Positions 1 to 8,063 of a stretch of DNA of 64,000 nucleotides are shown here, one piece after another. A model generated the notes under the pieces. That model saw nothing but the letters and a program-made list of their open reading frames with translations. It did no database searches and had not been told where the DNA came from. The position numbers were made by a program, and so were the translations under genes. The DNA comes from Bradyrhizobium ottawaense (GTDB lineage: Bacteria > Pseudomonadota > Alphaproteobacteria > Rhizobiales > Xanthobacteraceae), in contig NZ_LT629693.1 in NCBI RefSeq assembly GCF_900099825.1, positions 2,790,001 through 2,854,000 of the forward strand, in the 5' to 3' direction. Each line of letters begins with the position of its first letter. The stretch's first letter is position 1.

Positions 1-1
1 G

Positions 2-193
2 GTCTCGCCCGGCGACTTCGAGGACATCACCGACATGCTGGTCCCGGAACTGACCCGGCGAGGAATCTACAAGGAGAACTACGCCAAGGGCACGCTGCGC
101 GAGAAGCTGTTCGGTGCCGGACGGGCGAGGCTAACGGATCAACATCCGGCGAGCCGGTACCGGCCGCAGGTATCGGCGAAGGCGGCGGAGTGA
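2..193 (+). CDS. LLM-class FMN-dependent monooxygenase (NtaA/DmoA type), C-terminal fragment
   Basis: Only the last 63 codons lie in the window; the gene starts upstream. The tail carries the pattern typical of the end of nitrilotriacetate-monooxygenase-type flavin enzymes: a DMLVPELTRRG block, then a TLREKLFG block and an RLTDQHPAS block. Family members oxidise small organic substrates with FMNH2 supplied by a separate flavin reductase. The substrate cannot be deduced from a fragment. The stop codon is followed within 15 bases by the first intergenic palindrome, so no classical terminator is visible. Confidence 0.75.
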   Translation, partial: VSPGDFEDITDMLVPELTRRGIYKENYAKGTLREKLFGAGRARLTDQHPASRYRPQVSAKAAE

Positions 194-206
194 GTTTTCG
201 CACTTC

Positions 207-295
207 GTAGGGTGGGCAAAGCGAAGCGTGCCCACCATTGGCATTATTGCGCGAGGATGGTGGGCACGGCGCAAACGCGCCTTTGCGCACCCTAC
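207..295. repeat. Palindromic intergenic repeat, GTAGGGTGGGC family
   Basis: The element opens with GTAGGGTGGGCAAAGCGAAG and closes with the complementary GCGCACCCTAC, with two inner GTGGGCAC-type arms. A second copy lies at 7911-8035. It begins 14 bases after the monooxygenase stop codon. Confidence 0.7.
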
Positions 296-310
296 GAAGC
301 TGCCAAAGCC

Positions 311-394
311 GTCATTGCGGGCGAAGCGAAGCAATCCATCTTGCAGCATCAAGAAAGAATGGATTGCTTCGTCGCCTCGCTCCTCGCAATGACG
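311..394. repeat. Palindromic intergenic repeat, GTCATTGCG family
   Basis: The outer arms are GTCATTGCG and CGCAATGAC, and the inner arms are GAAGCAATCCATC and GATGGATTGCTTC-like sequence. Further copies are at 3411-3486, 25256-25290, 40298-40408 and 45035-45118. Confidence 0.75.
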
Positions 395-437
395 TTGATA
401 GGTCTGAATACAGCTTCACGATCCCGCGGCGCGTTGC

Positions 438-912
438 GCCCGAAGTTTTGCAAGAGAACCTTACCCTCCAAGTCAGAGGGCGCGGGGAAGACCGGGTGCG
501 CGCTGCACCCGCGGTCTCGCGTGCGTAATGCACAAACAAATGCTGCACACGAGCATACAGGTTCAGCGGAGAACACCCGGCCTTCCCTGCGCAATGGCTT
601 TACGGCTTATACGAGATCGTCCTGGTGACCGGCTTTCTTGCCACCATCATCAGCTTCAGCTTTCGCTTCCACCGACTTGACGCCAGCACCGGGGCCTCGG
701 ACCCAAACGATTTCGCCGTACGCAACGACAGCGTTCGTCTTCGCCGCCATCGCGTCCACCGCTACCCGCCCCAACGTCTGCGACGATGGCCTACGCCCCT
801 CTGGTGGGACAGGATGGCGGGAGTTAGACTTCTGATTTGCCCGACGCTGCAACGGAAATATTTTTATCCGAAGGGCTGGACATACTTTTGGTGATTTGCC
901 CGTCGGATCAGT
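438..912 (+). repeat. Long dispersed non-coding repeat, copy A
   Basis: This stretch aligns along its length, with many substitutions and small indels, to 49852-50327 in the same orientation. The best block is 54 identical bases (577-630 against 49991-50044). Other shared landmarks are the GCCCGAAGTTTTGC start, an AGACCGGGTGCGCGC block, a CGACGATGGCCTACGCCCCT block and a TGCAACGGAAATATTTTT block. No frame stays open through both copies, so it is not a conserved gene. I recall similar fragments being mis-annotated as small hypothetical proteins in Bradyrhizobium genomes. Confidence 0.75.
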
Positions 913-978
913 TTGCCGCAGGCATTTTTGTTGCAAGCGCAGGCGAAGCAGTGCATGCGCGAAAAAGACCGTAGCCTT

Positions 979-1060
979 GTAGGATGGGTGGAGCGAAGCG
1001 ATACCCATCACCTTCGTGCACCGGGATTTGATGGGTATCGCTTCGCTCCACCCATCCTAC
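979..1060. repeat. Perfect 32-bp inverted repeat, GTAGGATGGGTGG family
   Basis: Bases 979-1010 are the exact reverse complement of 1029-1060, with an 18-base loop. The arm starts GTAGGATGGGTGGAGCGAAG. It sits 11 bases beyond the end of the minus-strand TPP-enzyme gene and could end transcription from either side. Confidence 0.8.
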
Positions 1061-1071
1061 GAAAGCGGAGC

Positions 1072-2736
1072 TCAATTCACCGCGTTGTTCACCATGACCT
1101 CGATCAGCTTGGCGCCGGGGCGGCTGAAGGCTGATGACAGCACCGACTTGAGCTGCGTGGGATCGGTGACCCGTGTCGCCTCAAGTCCCATCGACTTCGC
1201 CAACGCGGTGAAATCGACCGGCGGGTCCTTGAAATCCATGCCGACGTAGTGATCGTCGCCGTGGAAGGCGAGCAGCCGCTGCTTGATGATGCGATAGCCG
1301 CCGTTGTTGACGATCACAAATGTCAGCGGCAGGTTTTGATTTGCCGCCGTCCACAGCGACTGGATCGAATACATCGAGGAGCCGTCGCCGGAATAGCACA
1401 CCACCGGTCGGTCGGGGTTGGCGAGGCTGACGCCGACCGAGGCCGGCAATCCCCAGCCGATGCCGCCGGACGCCAGCGCGTGATAGCCGTAGCGGTCGCG
1501 GTGCGGGCGCAGCGCGATGATCTGCCGCGACGAGGTCAGGCCCTCGTCGACCAGGATGGCGTTGTCGGGCATTGACTCGATGACCTGCAGCGCCAGCCAG
1601 TCCGGATCGATCGGCGTGGTGGTGGCGGACTTCGAGATGTGATCGACCACCATCTTGCGCTTGGCGGTCCAATTTTTTGAGGCGAGCTCCGCCAATCCCT
1701 GCTTCGCGCGCTTCTCCAGCGCGCTGCCGCCGGCGGCCTTCAACGCCGGGATCAGCGCACGCAGGGTTTCCTTCACATCCGCCTTCAGCGCGATGTCGAC
1801 ACTGTAGTTCTTGGCCAGGTCGTGATCGACGAGACCGACCTGCACGATCGATAGGCCATCGGGCAACGGATCGACCTCGCTATAGACAGACATCCGCAAG
1901 GGATCGCCGCCAACGGCAATGATGAGGTCGTAAGGCGTCAGGGCATCGCGGGCCAGTTTCTGGATCCGCGCCAGCGCGCCCATGAAGCACGGGCTTTCGG
2001 ACAGGAAATGCGCGCCGAACGGCGTCGACGACTGGTAGGCCGGGCAGCCCAGCGTTTCCGCAAACTCGGCGGCTTCCTTCAGCGCATCGCGTTTCACCAC
2101 CTCGTCACCGACGATGATCACCGGCCGCTCGGCTTTCAGGATGCGCGCCGCGAACGCGTTGAGCGATTCGTCCGACGGTCGGACGCGGGTATCGATCCGG
2201 GTCGAACGGCCGAGTTCGATGCCGGCCTCGGCGTTGAGAATGTCGCCCGGCAGCGAGATGAACACCGGACCGGTCGGCGGCGTCATCGCGATCTTGGCGG
2301 CGCGGCGCACGATGCGCGGCAGATCCTCCAGCCGCGTCACCTCGACCGCCCATTTCACCAGCGGCTCGGCCATCTGCACCAGTGGCCCGTACAGCACCGG
2401 CTCCTGCAGGCCGTGGCCCTGCTCCTGCTGGCCCGCAGTGAGGATCATCGGCGTGCCCGTAAAACTCGCATTGAACAGCGAGCCCATCGCATTGCCGAGA
2501 CCGGGCGCGACATGGACGTTGCAGGCGACGAGTTTTCCCGAGGCGCGGCTGAAACCGTCGGCCATCGCAACCACCAGGCTTTCCTGCATCGCCATCACAT
2601 AGGTGAGGTCGGGATGGTCCTTCAGCGCGTGCATGATCGGCAGTTCGGTGGTGCCGGGGTTGCCGAACAGATGGGTAATGCCCTCGTCCTTCAGCAACGC
2701 AAGGAATGCCGAGCGCCCGGTGATCTTGTTTTTCAT
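1072..2736 (-). CDS. Thiamine-diphosphate-dependent decarboxylase, benzoylformate decarboxylase-like
   Basis: A 554-residue cytosolic TPP enzyme with the three usual domains. The N-terminal Pyr domain shows FGNPGTTELP (about 24-33), the cofactor-activating Glu52 in AMQES, and His75 in NVHVAPGLGNAMG, matching the benzoylformate decarboxylase active-site His. The PP domain has GDG at 450-452 and NNGGY at 477-481, the cofactor phosphate and metal site. Family members decarboxylate 2-oxo acids to aldehydes without FAD. The ATG at 2736 was chosen because GGAGG lies six bases upstream; the 24 codons further upstream look like leader sequence. The nearby aldehyde dehydrogenase (5373-6845) could oxidise its product, but it is not in the same operon. 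The exact substrate is uncertain. Confidence 0.85.
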   Translation of the reverse strand: MKNKITGRSAFLALLKDEGITHLFGNPGTTELPIMHALKDHPDLTYVMAMQESLVVAMADGFSRASGKLVACNVHVAPGLGNAMGSLFNASFTGTPMILTAGQQEQGHGLQEPVLYGPLVQMAEPLVKWAVEVTRLEDLPRIVRRAAKIAMTPPTGPVFISLPGDILNAEAGIELGRSTRIDTRVRPSDESLNAFAARILKAERPVIIVGDEVVKRDALKEAAEFAETLGCPAYQSSTPFGAHFLSESPCFMGALARIQKLARDALTPYDLIIAVGGDPLRMSVYSEVDPLPDGLSIVQVGLVDHDLAKNYSVDIALKADVKETLRALIPALKAAGGSALEKRAKQGLAELASKNWTAKRKMVVDHISKSATTTPIDPDWLALQVIESMPDNAILVDEGLTSSRQIIALRPHRDRYGYHALASGGIGWGLPASVGVSLANPDRPVVCYSGDGSSMYSIQSLWTAANQNLPLTFVIVNNGGYRIIKQRLLAFHGDDHYVGMDFKDPPVDFTALAKSMGLEATRVTDPTQLKSVLSSAFSRPGAKLIEVMVNNAVN

Positions 2737-2873
2737 GTTTCCTCCAACCCGCCGATACGTTGACCTGCGGCACCCCGGCACATGACCAAACTTGAAGGGG
2801 ATGCGCAATGGAGCCGGTCATGCCTGCCCTGCATGGGGGCACGCGTGTCCGGATGCGCTACGGAAACGAGCAG

Positions 2874-3392
2874 CTAGAACATGCCTTCGCGGTCGGCCGC
2901 CTTCTTCTTTTTCGAGCGCTGCCAGACCACGCCGGGAAAACCTTTCAGCGGCACCAGCGGTTCGCCGGTCCAGGCCCATTCCTGCAGTTGCTCGATCGCA
3001 ATGTGATAGAGCGGCTGGCGGCCGGTGCGGCCGGAGAACAGCGCGCGGGGAATGTTGACCATGTGCGGTGAACGGCCGCGCTCGTAGATAACGGGCGTGC
3101 CGCACTGCGCGCAGAAACTGCGCGCGGTCTTGGTGGCCTTGTCCTCGTAACGTGTAAGGCTGTTTTCGCCCCTGGTGATGCGAAAGCGCTTGCGCCAGCT
3201 GCCGACATAGGTCGCGTAAACCGCACCGTGCGCACGGCGGCTCGACGGCGAGTGATCGTGCCAGGCCCAGCGCGCCGGCACGTCGATCTCGAAGACGACC
3301 TTGCCGCACAGGCATTGCCCGGCCGCGGGCTTGCCGGGGGAGACGGCCTTGGATTTCTTTTTGGCGGGTTCGTGTTCGTCTTCGGGAAACAT
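2874..3392 (-). CDS. GFA/CENP-V-fold zinc protein with altered central motif
   Basis: A 172-residue protein of the family named after glutathione-dependent formaldehyde-activating enzyme (Gfa). The first zinc motif CLCG (Cys27, Cys29) and the last CAQCG (Cys94, Cys97) are intact. The central motif, normally a CHCxxC-type cluster before RxAHG, reads HDHSPSSRRAHG (45-56), so Asp and Ser replace the usual cysteines. It can therefore bind the structural zinc but probably not the second, catalytic zinc in the usual way. Both ends are Lys-rich. Catalytic activity should not be assumed. A GTCATTGCG palindrome begins 19 bases before the start codon. Confidence 0.8.
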   Translation of the reverse strand: MFPEDEHEPAKKKSKAVSPGKPAAGQCLCGKVVFEIDVPARWAWHDHSPSSRRAHGAVYATYVGSWRKRFRITRGENSLTRYEDKATKTARSFCAQCGTPVIYERGRSPHMVNIPRALFSGRTGRQPLYHIAIEQLQEWAWTGEPLVPLKGFPGVVWQRSKKKKAADREGMF

Positions 3393-3410
3393 GGTTGGAC
3401 CTCACGTTTC

Positions 3411-3486
3411 GTCATTGCGAGCGAAGCAATCCAGCAGCCGCAGGGGAAGTCCGGATTGCTCCGTCGCTTCACTGCTCGCAATGACG
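3411..3486. repeat. Palindromic intergenic repeat, GTCATTGCG family
   Basis: The outer arms GTCATTGCGAGC and GCTCGCAATGAC enclose GAAGCAATCC and GGATTGCTCC arms. It lies upstream of the GFA gene, back to back with a second palindrome of a different family at 3500. Confidence 0.75.
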
Positions 3487-3499
3487 CTGGGCGTAGCTT

Positions 3500-3577
3500 G
3501 TAGCCCGGATGAGCGAAGCGACATCCGGGAATACTGGTGAGATCGTTCCCGGATTTCGCTTCGCTCATCCGGGCTAC
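3500..3577. repeat. Palindromic intergenic repeat, GTAGCCCGGATGAG family
   Basis: The left arm GTAGCCCGGATGAGCGAAGC is complementary to the right arm GCTTCGCTCATCCGGGCTAC. A second copy is at 51647-51714. It ends 8 bases beyond the alkene reductase stop codon. Confidence 0.8.
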
Positions 3578-3584
3578 GAATTAG

Positions 3585-4709
3585 TTACGCCTCCTCCAAC
3601 TCGCCATGGTCGGGATAATCCGTATACCCCGCTACGTCGCCGCCATAGAACGTCGCGCGGTTATAGGGCGTCAGCGGGAAACCGCGCTGCAGCCGGCGCG
3701 GCAGATCGGGGTTGGAGATGAAGATGCGGCCGAACGCGATCGCATCGGCGTGTCCGTCGCGGATCGCAGCATCCGCGGTTTCGCCGGTGAAACCGCCGGC
3801 GGTGATCAGCACGCCTTTCCAGATCGGGCGGAACAGCACCATCGCCGACGGCACGTTCTGGTGATTGACCTCGGCGCGCCCGGCGCCGGAGGAGCGCGGC
3901 TCGATGAAATGCAGATACGCCAGACCGAGCGGATTGAGGCGCTCGACCACGTGCGTGTACAGCGGCATCGGATCGGGCTCGCCCGAGCCGTTCGCAACGC
4001 CATACGGCGACAGCCGCACGCCGACCTTATCGGCGCCCCAGACCTCGACCACGGCCTTCGTTACTTCCATCAAGAACCGCGCGCGGTTCTCGATCGAGCC
4101 GCCATATTGATCGGTGCGCAGGTTGGTGTGCGACTGCAGGAACTGCTCGATCAGGTAGCCGTTGGCGCCGTGAATCTCGACGCCGTCGAAGCCGGCTTTC
4201 AGCGCGTTCTTCGCCGCCTGCCGGTAGGCGTCGATCACGCCTGGAATTTCCGAGGTCTCCAGCGCGCGCGGGGTTTCGTAAGCCGCCGACTTGCCATCCG
4301 CGGTTCCGGTCTTGAGATCGGCAATCGCGACCGCCGAGGGCGCGACCGGCAGCACGCCGCCGGGCTGGAACGAGGAATGCGAAACGCGGCCGACATGCCA
4401 GAGCTGCAGGAAGATCACCCCGCCCTTGGCGTGAACGGCATCGACCACCTCGCGCCAGCCCGCGATCTGCGATTCCGTATAGATGCCGGGCACGCCGGGG
4501 CTGCCGAACCCGGTCGCCATGACCGGCGAGGCCTCGGCGATCAGCAAACCGCCCGGCGTCGCGCGCTGGGCGTAATATTCCGCGTTCAGCGGCCGCGGCG
4601 TCAGCGAAGGTTTTGCCGCCCGCATCCGCGTCAACGGCGCCAGCGCCAGACGATGCTGGAGCTGATAGGGACCGACCTTGAGTGGTGAAAACAACGCTGG
4701 AAAATTCAT
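3585..4709 (-). CDS. Old Yellow Enzyme family alkene reductase (NemA-like)
   Basis: A 374-residue FMN-binding TIM barrel. The start MNFPALFSPLKVGPYQLQHR is the usual family N-terminus; the longer frame to 4814 would add 35 unrelated residues. The active-site pair HGAN, followed by GYLIEQFLQ, and the loop DQYGGSIENRARF mark the NemA/pentaerythritol-tetranitrate reductase subgroup. The C-terminal TAGGFTGETADAAI and AFGRIFISNPDLP segments bind FMN phosphate. It would reduce activated C=C bonds or nitro groups with NAD(P)H. It is transcribed away from a ModE-like regulator (4817-5200), with 107 bases between them that probably hold both promoters. Its natural substrate is unknown. Confidence 0.9.
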   Translation of the reverse strand: MNFPALFSPLKVGPYQLQHRLALAPLTRMRAAKPSLTPRPLNAEYYAQRATPGGLLIAEASPVMATGFGSPGVPGIYTESQIAGWREVVDAVHAKGGVIFLQLWHVGRVSHSSFQPGGVLPVAPSAVAIADLKTGTADGKSAAYETPRALETSEIPGVIDAYRQAAKNALKAGFDGVEIHGANGYLIEQFLQSHTNLRTDQYGGSIENRARFLMEVTKAVVEVWGADKVGVRLSPYGVANGSGEPDPMPLYTHVVERLNPLGLAYLHFIEPRSSGAGRAEVNHQNVPSAMVLFRPIWKGVLITAGGFTGETADAAIRDGHADAIAFGRIFISNPDLPRRLQRGFPLTPYNRATFYGGDVAGYTDYPDHGELEEA

Positions 4710-4816
4710 GACTGGCCCGGAACTCCCGTGATTGTACGGATATGTAACCGGTTCACCTTGTTCGTAAAAGGCGTGAGTGGCAATCTCGTATGCCAAGGCC
4801 AGAGAGCACGTCATCC

Positions 4817-5200
4817 ATGCAGAAATCGAGCGCCCGACCGCTTCCCTCCCTCAGCGTCCGCATCGATCTCGATACCGAGGGCCGGATCGGGCCGGGCAAG
4901 ATCGCGTTGCTGGAGAATATCCGCGAGCACGGCTCGATTTCTGCCGCGGGCCGCGCCATGGACATGTCCTACAAGCGGGCGTGGGACCTGGTCGATGAAA
5001 TCAACCGCATCTGCCGGCAGGCCGCAGTGGAGCGGCAGACCGGCGGCAAGAACGGCGGCGGCGCGGTGCTGACACCGTTCGGCCTCTCGCTGGTCGCGCG
5101 CTATCGCAAGATCGAGCGTGATGCGGCCAGCGCCGTGCGCAAGGAATTGCAGGCGCTGCGCAGCGAGATCGGCGGCGCGAAGAAGCGGGCGAGAAGGTAA
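4817..5200 (+). CDS. ModE-like winged-helix transcriptional regulator (DNA-binding domain only)
   Basis: A 127-residue protein made almost only of the LysR/ModE-type winged helix. The block KIALLENIREHGSISAAGRA with KRAWDLVDEIN is the recognition region of ModE. The C-terminal molybdate-binding MOP domains of full ModE are absent, so it belongs to the short single-domain group and probably senses something else, or acts through a partner. The ATG at 4817 is used; an in-frame ATG at 4790 would add nine residues. Divergent placement opposite the alkene reductase gene suggests it controls that gene, itself, or both. The C-terminus is Lys/Arg-rich. Confidence 0.8.
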   Translation: MQKSSARPLPSLSVRIDLDTEGRIGPGKIALLENIREHGSISAAGRAMDMSYKRAWDLVDEINRICRQAAVERQTGGKNGGGAVLTPFGLSLVARYRKIERDAASAVRKELQALRSEIGGAKKRARR

Positions 5201-5237
5201 AACAATAGATCCAAACGGGCTGGGCTGCCCGGGGCTT

Positions 5238-5353
5238 CATCCTTCGAGACGGCGCTTCGCGCCTCCTCAGGATGAGGTCATTCTATACCGTAGGGTCGAT
5301 CTGTCCCCTCATGGTGAGGAGCGCGGCAATGCCGCGCGTCTCGAACCATGAGG
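5238..5353. repeat. Palindromic intergenic repeat, CATCCTTCGAGACG family
   Basis: The two halves, CATCCTTCGAGACGGCGCTT and the complementary GCGTCTCGAACCATGAGG, surround CTCAGGATGAGG and CTCATGGTGAGG arms. Other copies are at 37467-37574, 49598-49689 and 51545-51635. It fills the gap between two convergent genes. Confidence 0.75.
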
Positions 5354-5372
5354 CCGCAGATGTATAGATCAC

Positions 5373-6845
5373 CTAACCGGTCTTGATCCAGACCGCCTTG
5401 ACGTTGAGATACTCTTCGACGTGCTGCTTGCCGGACTCGCGGCCATAGCCGCTCATCTTGTAGCCGCCGAACGGCACCGCCGGGTCCATCGCCTGGTAGC
5501 AATTGACCCAGACCGAGCCGGCGCGCAGCGATTTGGCGACCTGGTGCGCCTTGCTGACATTGGTGGTCCAGACGCCGCTGCCGAGCCCGAAGGTGGTGGC
5601 GTTGGCACGCTTGATCAGGTCGTCACTGTCCTTGAACGAGATCGCCGAGATCACCGGGCCGAAGATTTCCTCCTGCGCGATCCGCATATTGTCCTGCACG
5701 TTGGCGAACACCGTCGGCGCCACGAAGTAACCCTTCGACAGCGCGCCTTCGGTCAGCGGCGCACCGCCGGCCAGCGCCTTGGCGCCTTCCTTCTGGCCGA
5801 TCGACAGGTAACCCGAGACGCGCTCCATCTGCTGCTGCGACACCAGCGGGCCGATCTGGGTGTTCGGATCGAGGCCGTTGCCGACCTGCAGCTTTTTGCC
5901 GAACTCCGCGACGCGGCCGACGAATTCGTCATAGATCTTGTGCTCGACGAACAGCCGCGTGCCGGCGCTGCAGATCTGCCCGGAATTGGCGAATACCGCC
6001 ATCGCCGCCCCCGGCACCGCGGCATCGAGATCCGCATCGGCGAACACGATGTCGGGCGATTTGCCGCCGAGTTCGAGCGAGACGCGCTTGAGATTGCCGG
6101 CCGACGCCCGGACGATGGATTGCCCGGTCATATGCGAGCCGGTGAACGCGACCTTGTCGACATCCGGATGCGACGCCAGCGCGGCACCGGCGGTCTCGCC
6201 GTAGCCCGGCACCACGTTGACGACGCCGGGCGGGATGCCGGCTTCCATGCAGAGTTCCGCCAGCCGCAGCGAGGTCAGCGGCGCTTCTTCGGCGGGCTTC
6301 AGCACCACGGTGCAGCCGGTGGCAACGGCGGGGCCGATCTTCCAGACGCTGGCGCTGAGCGGGCCGTTCCACGGGATGATGGCGCCGACGACGCCGACCG
6401 GCTCCTTCAGCGTGTAGGAGAAGATTTCGCCGGGCAGCGAATTCTCGATGGTCTCGCCATGCAGCGCGGTCGCCTGGCCTGCGTAATAGCGCAGCATGCC
6501 GAGCACGCGCAGCTTGTTGCCGCGGGTGCGGCTGATCGGCGCGCCCATATCGAGCGTGTCGAGCTGCGACAATTCCTCAAAATTCTTTTCGACGATATCG
6601 GCCAGCCGCAGCAGCATGCCCTGCCGCTCGAACGGCTTGACCTTGCTCCACGGCCCTTCGAAGGCGCGGCGGGCGGCGGCGACGGCGCGGTTGATGTCCT
6701 CGGCGTCGCCTTCGGCGACGGTGGCGAGCAGTTCGCCGGTAGCCGGATTATGCGTCTCGAACTTCTTGCCGGAGGCGGCATCGACCCATTTGCCGTCGAC
6801 CAGCATCTTCTTGTAGGAACCATCCGCATAAGGATGACGCGTCAT
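5373..6845 (-). CDS. NAD(P)-dependent aldehyde dehydrogenase
   Basis: A 490-residue ALDH-superfamily enzyme oxidising an aldehyde to its acid. The nucleophile is the Cys in NSGQICSAGTR and the general base is the Glu in LELGGKSPDIV. The cofactor loop reads PWNGPL then KPAEEAPLTS, and the GSHMTGQS turn and EEIFGPV motif are present. The C-terminus PFGGYKMSGYGRESG is normal. Start choice is unclear: ATG at 6845 gives a family-like N-terminus but lacks a ribosome site, while a GTG at 6878 sits only one or two bases from AGGGAG. The substrate is not identifiable; the TPP decarboxylase 2.6 kb away makes an aldehyde, which is suggestive only. Confidence 0.9.
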   Translation of the reverse strand: MTRHPYADGSYKKMLVDGKWVDAASGKKFETHNPATGELLATVAEGDAEDINRAVAAARRAFEGPWSKVKPFERQGMLLRLADIVEKNFEELSQLDTLDMGAPISRTRGNKLRVLGMLRYYAGQATALHGETIENSLPGEIFSYTLKEPVGVVGAIIPWNGPLSASVWKIGPAVATGCTVVLKPAEEAPLTSLRLAELCMEAGIPPGVVNVVPGYGETAGAALASHPDVDKVAFTGSHMTGQSIVRASAGNLKRVSLELGGKSPDIVFADADLDAAVPGAAMAVFANSGQICSAGTRLFVEHKIYDEFVGRVAEFGKKLQVGNGLDPNTQIGPLVSQQQMERVSGYLSIGQKEGAKALAGGAPLTEGALSKGYFVAPTVFANVQDNMRIAQEEIFGPVISAISFKDSDDLIKRANATTFGLGSGVWTTNVSKAHQVAKSLRAGSVWVNCYQAMDPAVPFGGYKMSGYGRESGKQHVEEYLNVKAVWIKTG

Positions 6846-7050
6846 CGGTATCGCTTGCGTTAACAGCCATGTTTGCACTCCCTGGGGTCGGCATCGTTAT
6901 AGTTTGTACGATATAGCGTTGGGCAGGAATCGTAAAGCAGGCCGGCCGTTCGGCGCAAGCCGGAAACGGACACCTGCCATGCCGGTTCGCGCGTGGTAGG
7001 GTCGGCATATTACTTAAGAACACACCCAATATTTGTCAGGAGAAAGACCG

Positions 7051-7902
7051 ATGCCCCATCCCGCCATGTCGCCGAATAACGTTGCCGTCATCACCGGAGG
7101 CGCGTCGGGGATCGGACTTGCCGCCGCCCTGCGCTTTGCCGGCCTCGGCATGCGGGTCTGCATTGCCGATATCGGCGCCGAGCGGCTCGCCGAGGCCGGC
7201 GCCAGGCTGGCCTCCGTTGCCAAGGGCGGCGCCGCTGATGTCATGACCGCCGTTGTGGATGTGAGCAAGTTCGAAGAGATCGCCGACCTGGAAGCCGCGG
7301 TAGGCAAGAAATTCGGCGGCACCGATATCCTGATAAACAATGCCGGCATCGGCCCCGACAGCACCAGCTTCGGCCCGCTGGAGAACTGGCAGCGCATCCT
7401 CAACGTCAACCTCTGGGGCGTCATTCACGGCACCCAGGCATTCGCGCCTGGTATGATCGAGCGCGGCCGCGCCGGGCTGATCATCAACACCGGCTCCAAG
7501 CAGGGCATCACGACGCCACCCGGCAATCCCGCCTACAACGTCTCCAAGGCCGGCGTGAAGGCGCTGACCGAGGCGTTGCAGCACGAATTGCGCAACAAGC
7601 CGGGCTGCCGTATCAACGCGCATCTGATGATCCCGGGCCATGTCTTTACGGGTCTTACCGCGCGCGGCCGCAGCGAAAAACCGCCGGGCGCCTGGACGCC
7701 GGAGCAGACCGTCGACTTCATGATCGAACGCATCGACGCCGGCGATTTCTACATTCTCTGCCCCGACAACGACGTGCCGCGGCACCTCGACGAACGCCGC
7801 ATGGCCTGGGCCGCCGGCGACATCATCGAAAATCGCCCCGCGCTGTCGCGCTGGCATCCGGATTACGCGGAGGCTTTTGCGAAGTTCGTGAAGGGGGAGT
7901 AG
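7051..7902 (+). CDS. Short-chain dehydrogenase/reductase
   Basis: A 283-residue classical SDR. The Rossmann motif TGGASGIG is near residue 15, NNAG near 97, the catalytic Ser lies in the NTGSKQGI stretch and the Tyr/Lys pair in AYNVSK. It interconverts an alcohol and a ketone with NAD(P)H. AGGAG is eight bases before the ATG, fixing the start; the frame also opens at an upstream TTG that should be ignored. The C-terminus is longer than the minimal 250-residue family member and contains RRMAWAAGDIIENRPALSRW, which I know from SDRs in alphaproteobacterial degradation loci. Substrate unknown. Confidence 0.9.
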   Translation: MPHPAMSPNNVAVITGGASGIGLAAALRFAGLGMRVCIADIGAERLAEAGARLASVAKGGAADVMTAVVDVSKFEEIADLEAAVGKKFGGTDILINNAGIGPDSTSFGPLENWQRILNVNLWGVIHGTQAFAPGMIERGRAGLIINTGSKQGITTPPGNPAYNVSKAGVKALTEALQHELRNKPGCRINAHLMIPGHVFTGLTARGRSEKPPGAWTPEQTVDFMIERIDAGDFYILCPDNDVPRHLDERRMAWAAGDIIENRPALSRWHPDYAEAFAKFVKGE

Positions 7903-7910
7903 ACGCTCCC

Positions 7911-8035
7911 GTAGGGTGGGCAAAGCCAACGGGTCGCGCGAACGCGCGCCCGATGACAGGCTCCGCGTGCCCACCATTTCAAGATAACAGAGCGGATAGA
8001 TGGTGGGCACGGCGCTCCGCGCCTTTGCCCCCTAC
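7911..8035. repeat. Palindromic intergenic repeat, GTAGGGTGGGC family
   Basis: It opens with GTAGGGTGGGCAAAGCC and closes with the complementary GCCCCCTAC, with GTGCCCACCAT and ATGGTGGGCAC inner arms. It lies between the convergent SDR and zinc-ribbon genes. The other copy is at 207-295. Confidence 0.7.
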
Positions 8036-8063
8036 GAAGCGGCCAACAGCGACGGCAAAATCT

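Larger units (their letters stand above)
194..1071. other. Gene-free 0.88-kb spacer built of repeats
   Basis: This stretch between the monooxygenase fragment and the convergent TPP-enzyme gene holds no credible gene. It is a chain of four repeat elements: a GTAGGGTGGGC palindrome, a GTCATTGCG palindrome, a roughly 475-bp long repeat that recurs near 49.9-50.3 kb, and a perfect 32-bp inverted repeat. The short open frames here are by-products of repeat sequence. Confidence 0.7.

Noticed and set aside
607..1011. A 134-codon minus-strand frame in the first spacer
   Set aside because: It lies in the long non-coding repeat; the matching stretch in copy B is not open in the same way, so it is not a conserved protein.
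194..1071. CRISPR array or insertion sequence in the repeat-rich spacers
   Set aside because: Repeats are not regularly spaced, have no unique spacers of equal length, and no cas gene or transposase is nearby.
5421..6863. A 480-codon plus-strand frame opposite the aldehyde dehydrogenase gene
   Set aside because: Composition is Arg/His/Gln/Asp-rich without any family motif, typical of antisense of a high-GC gene.
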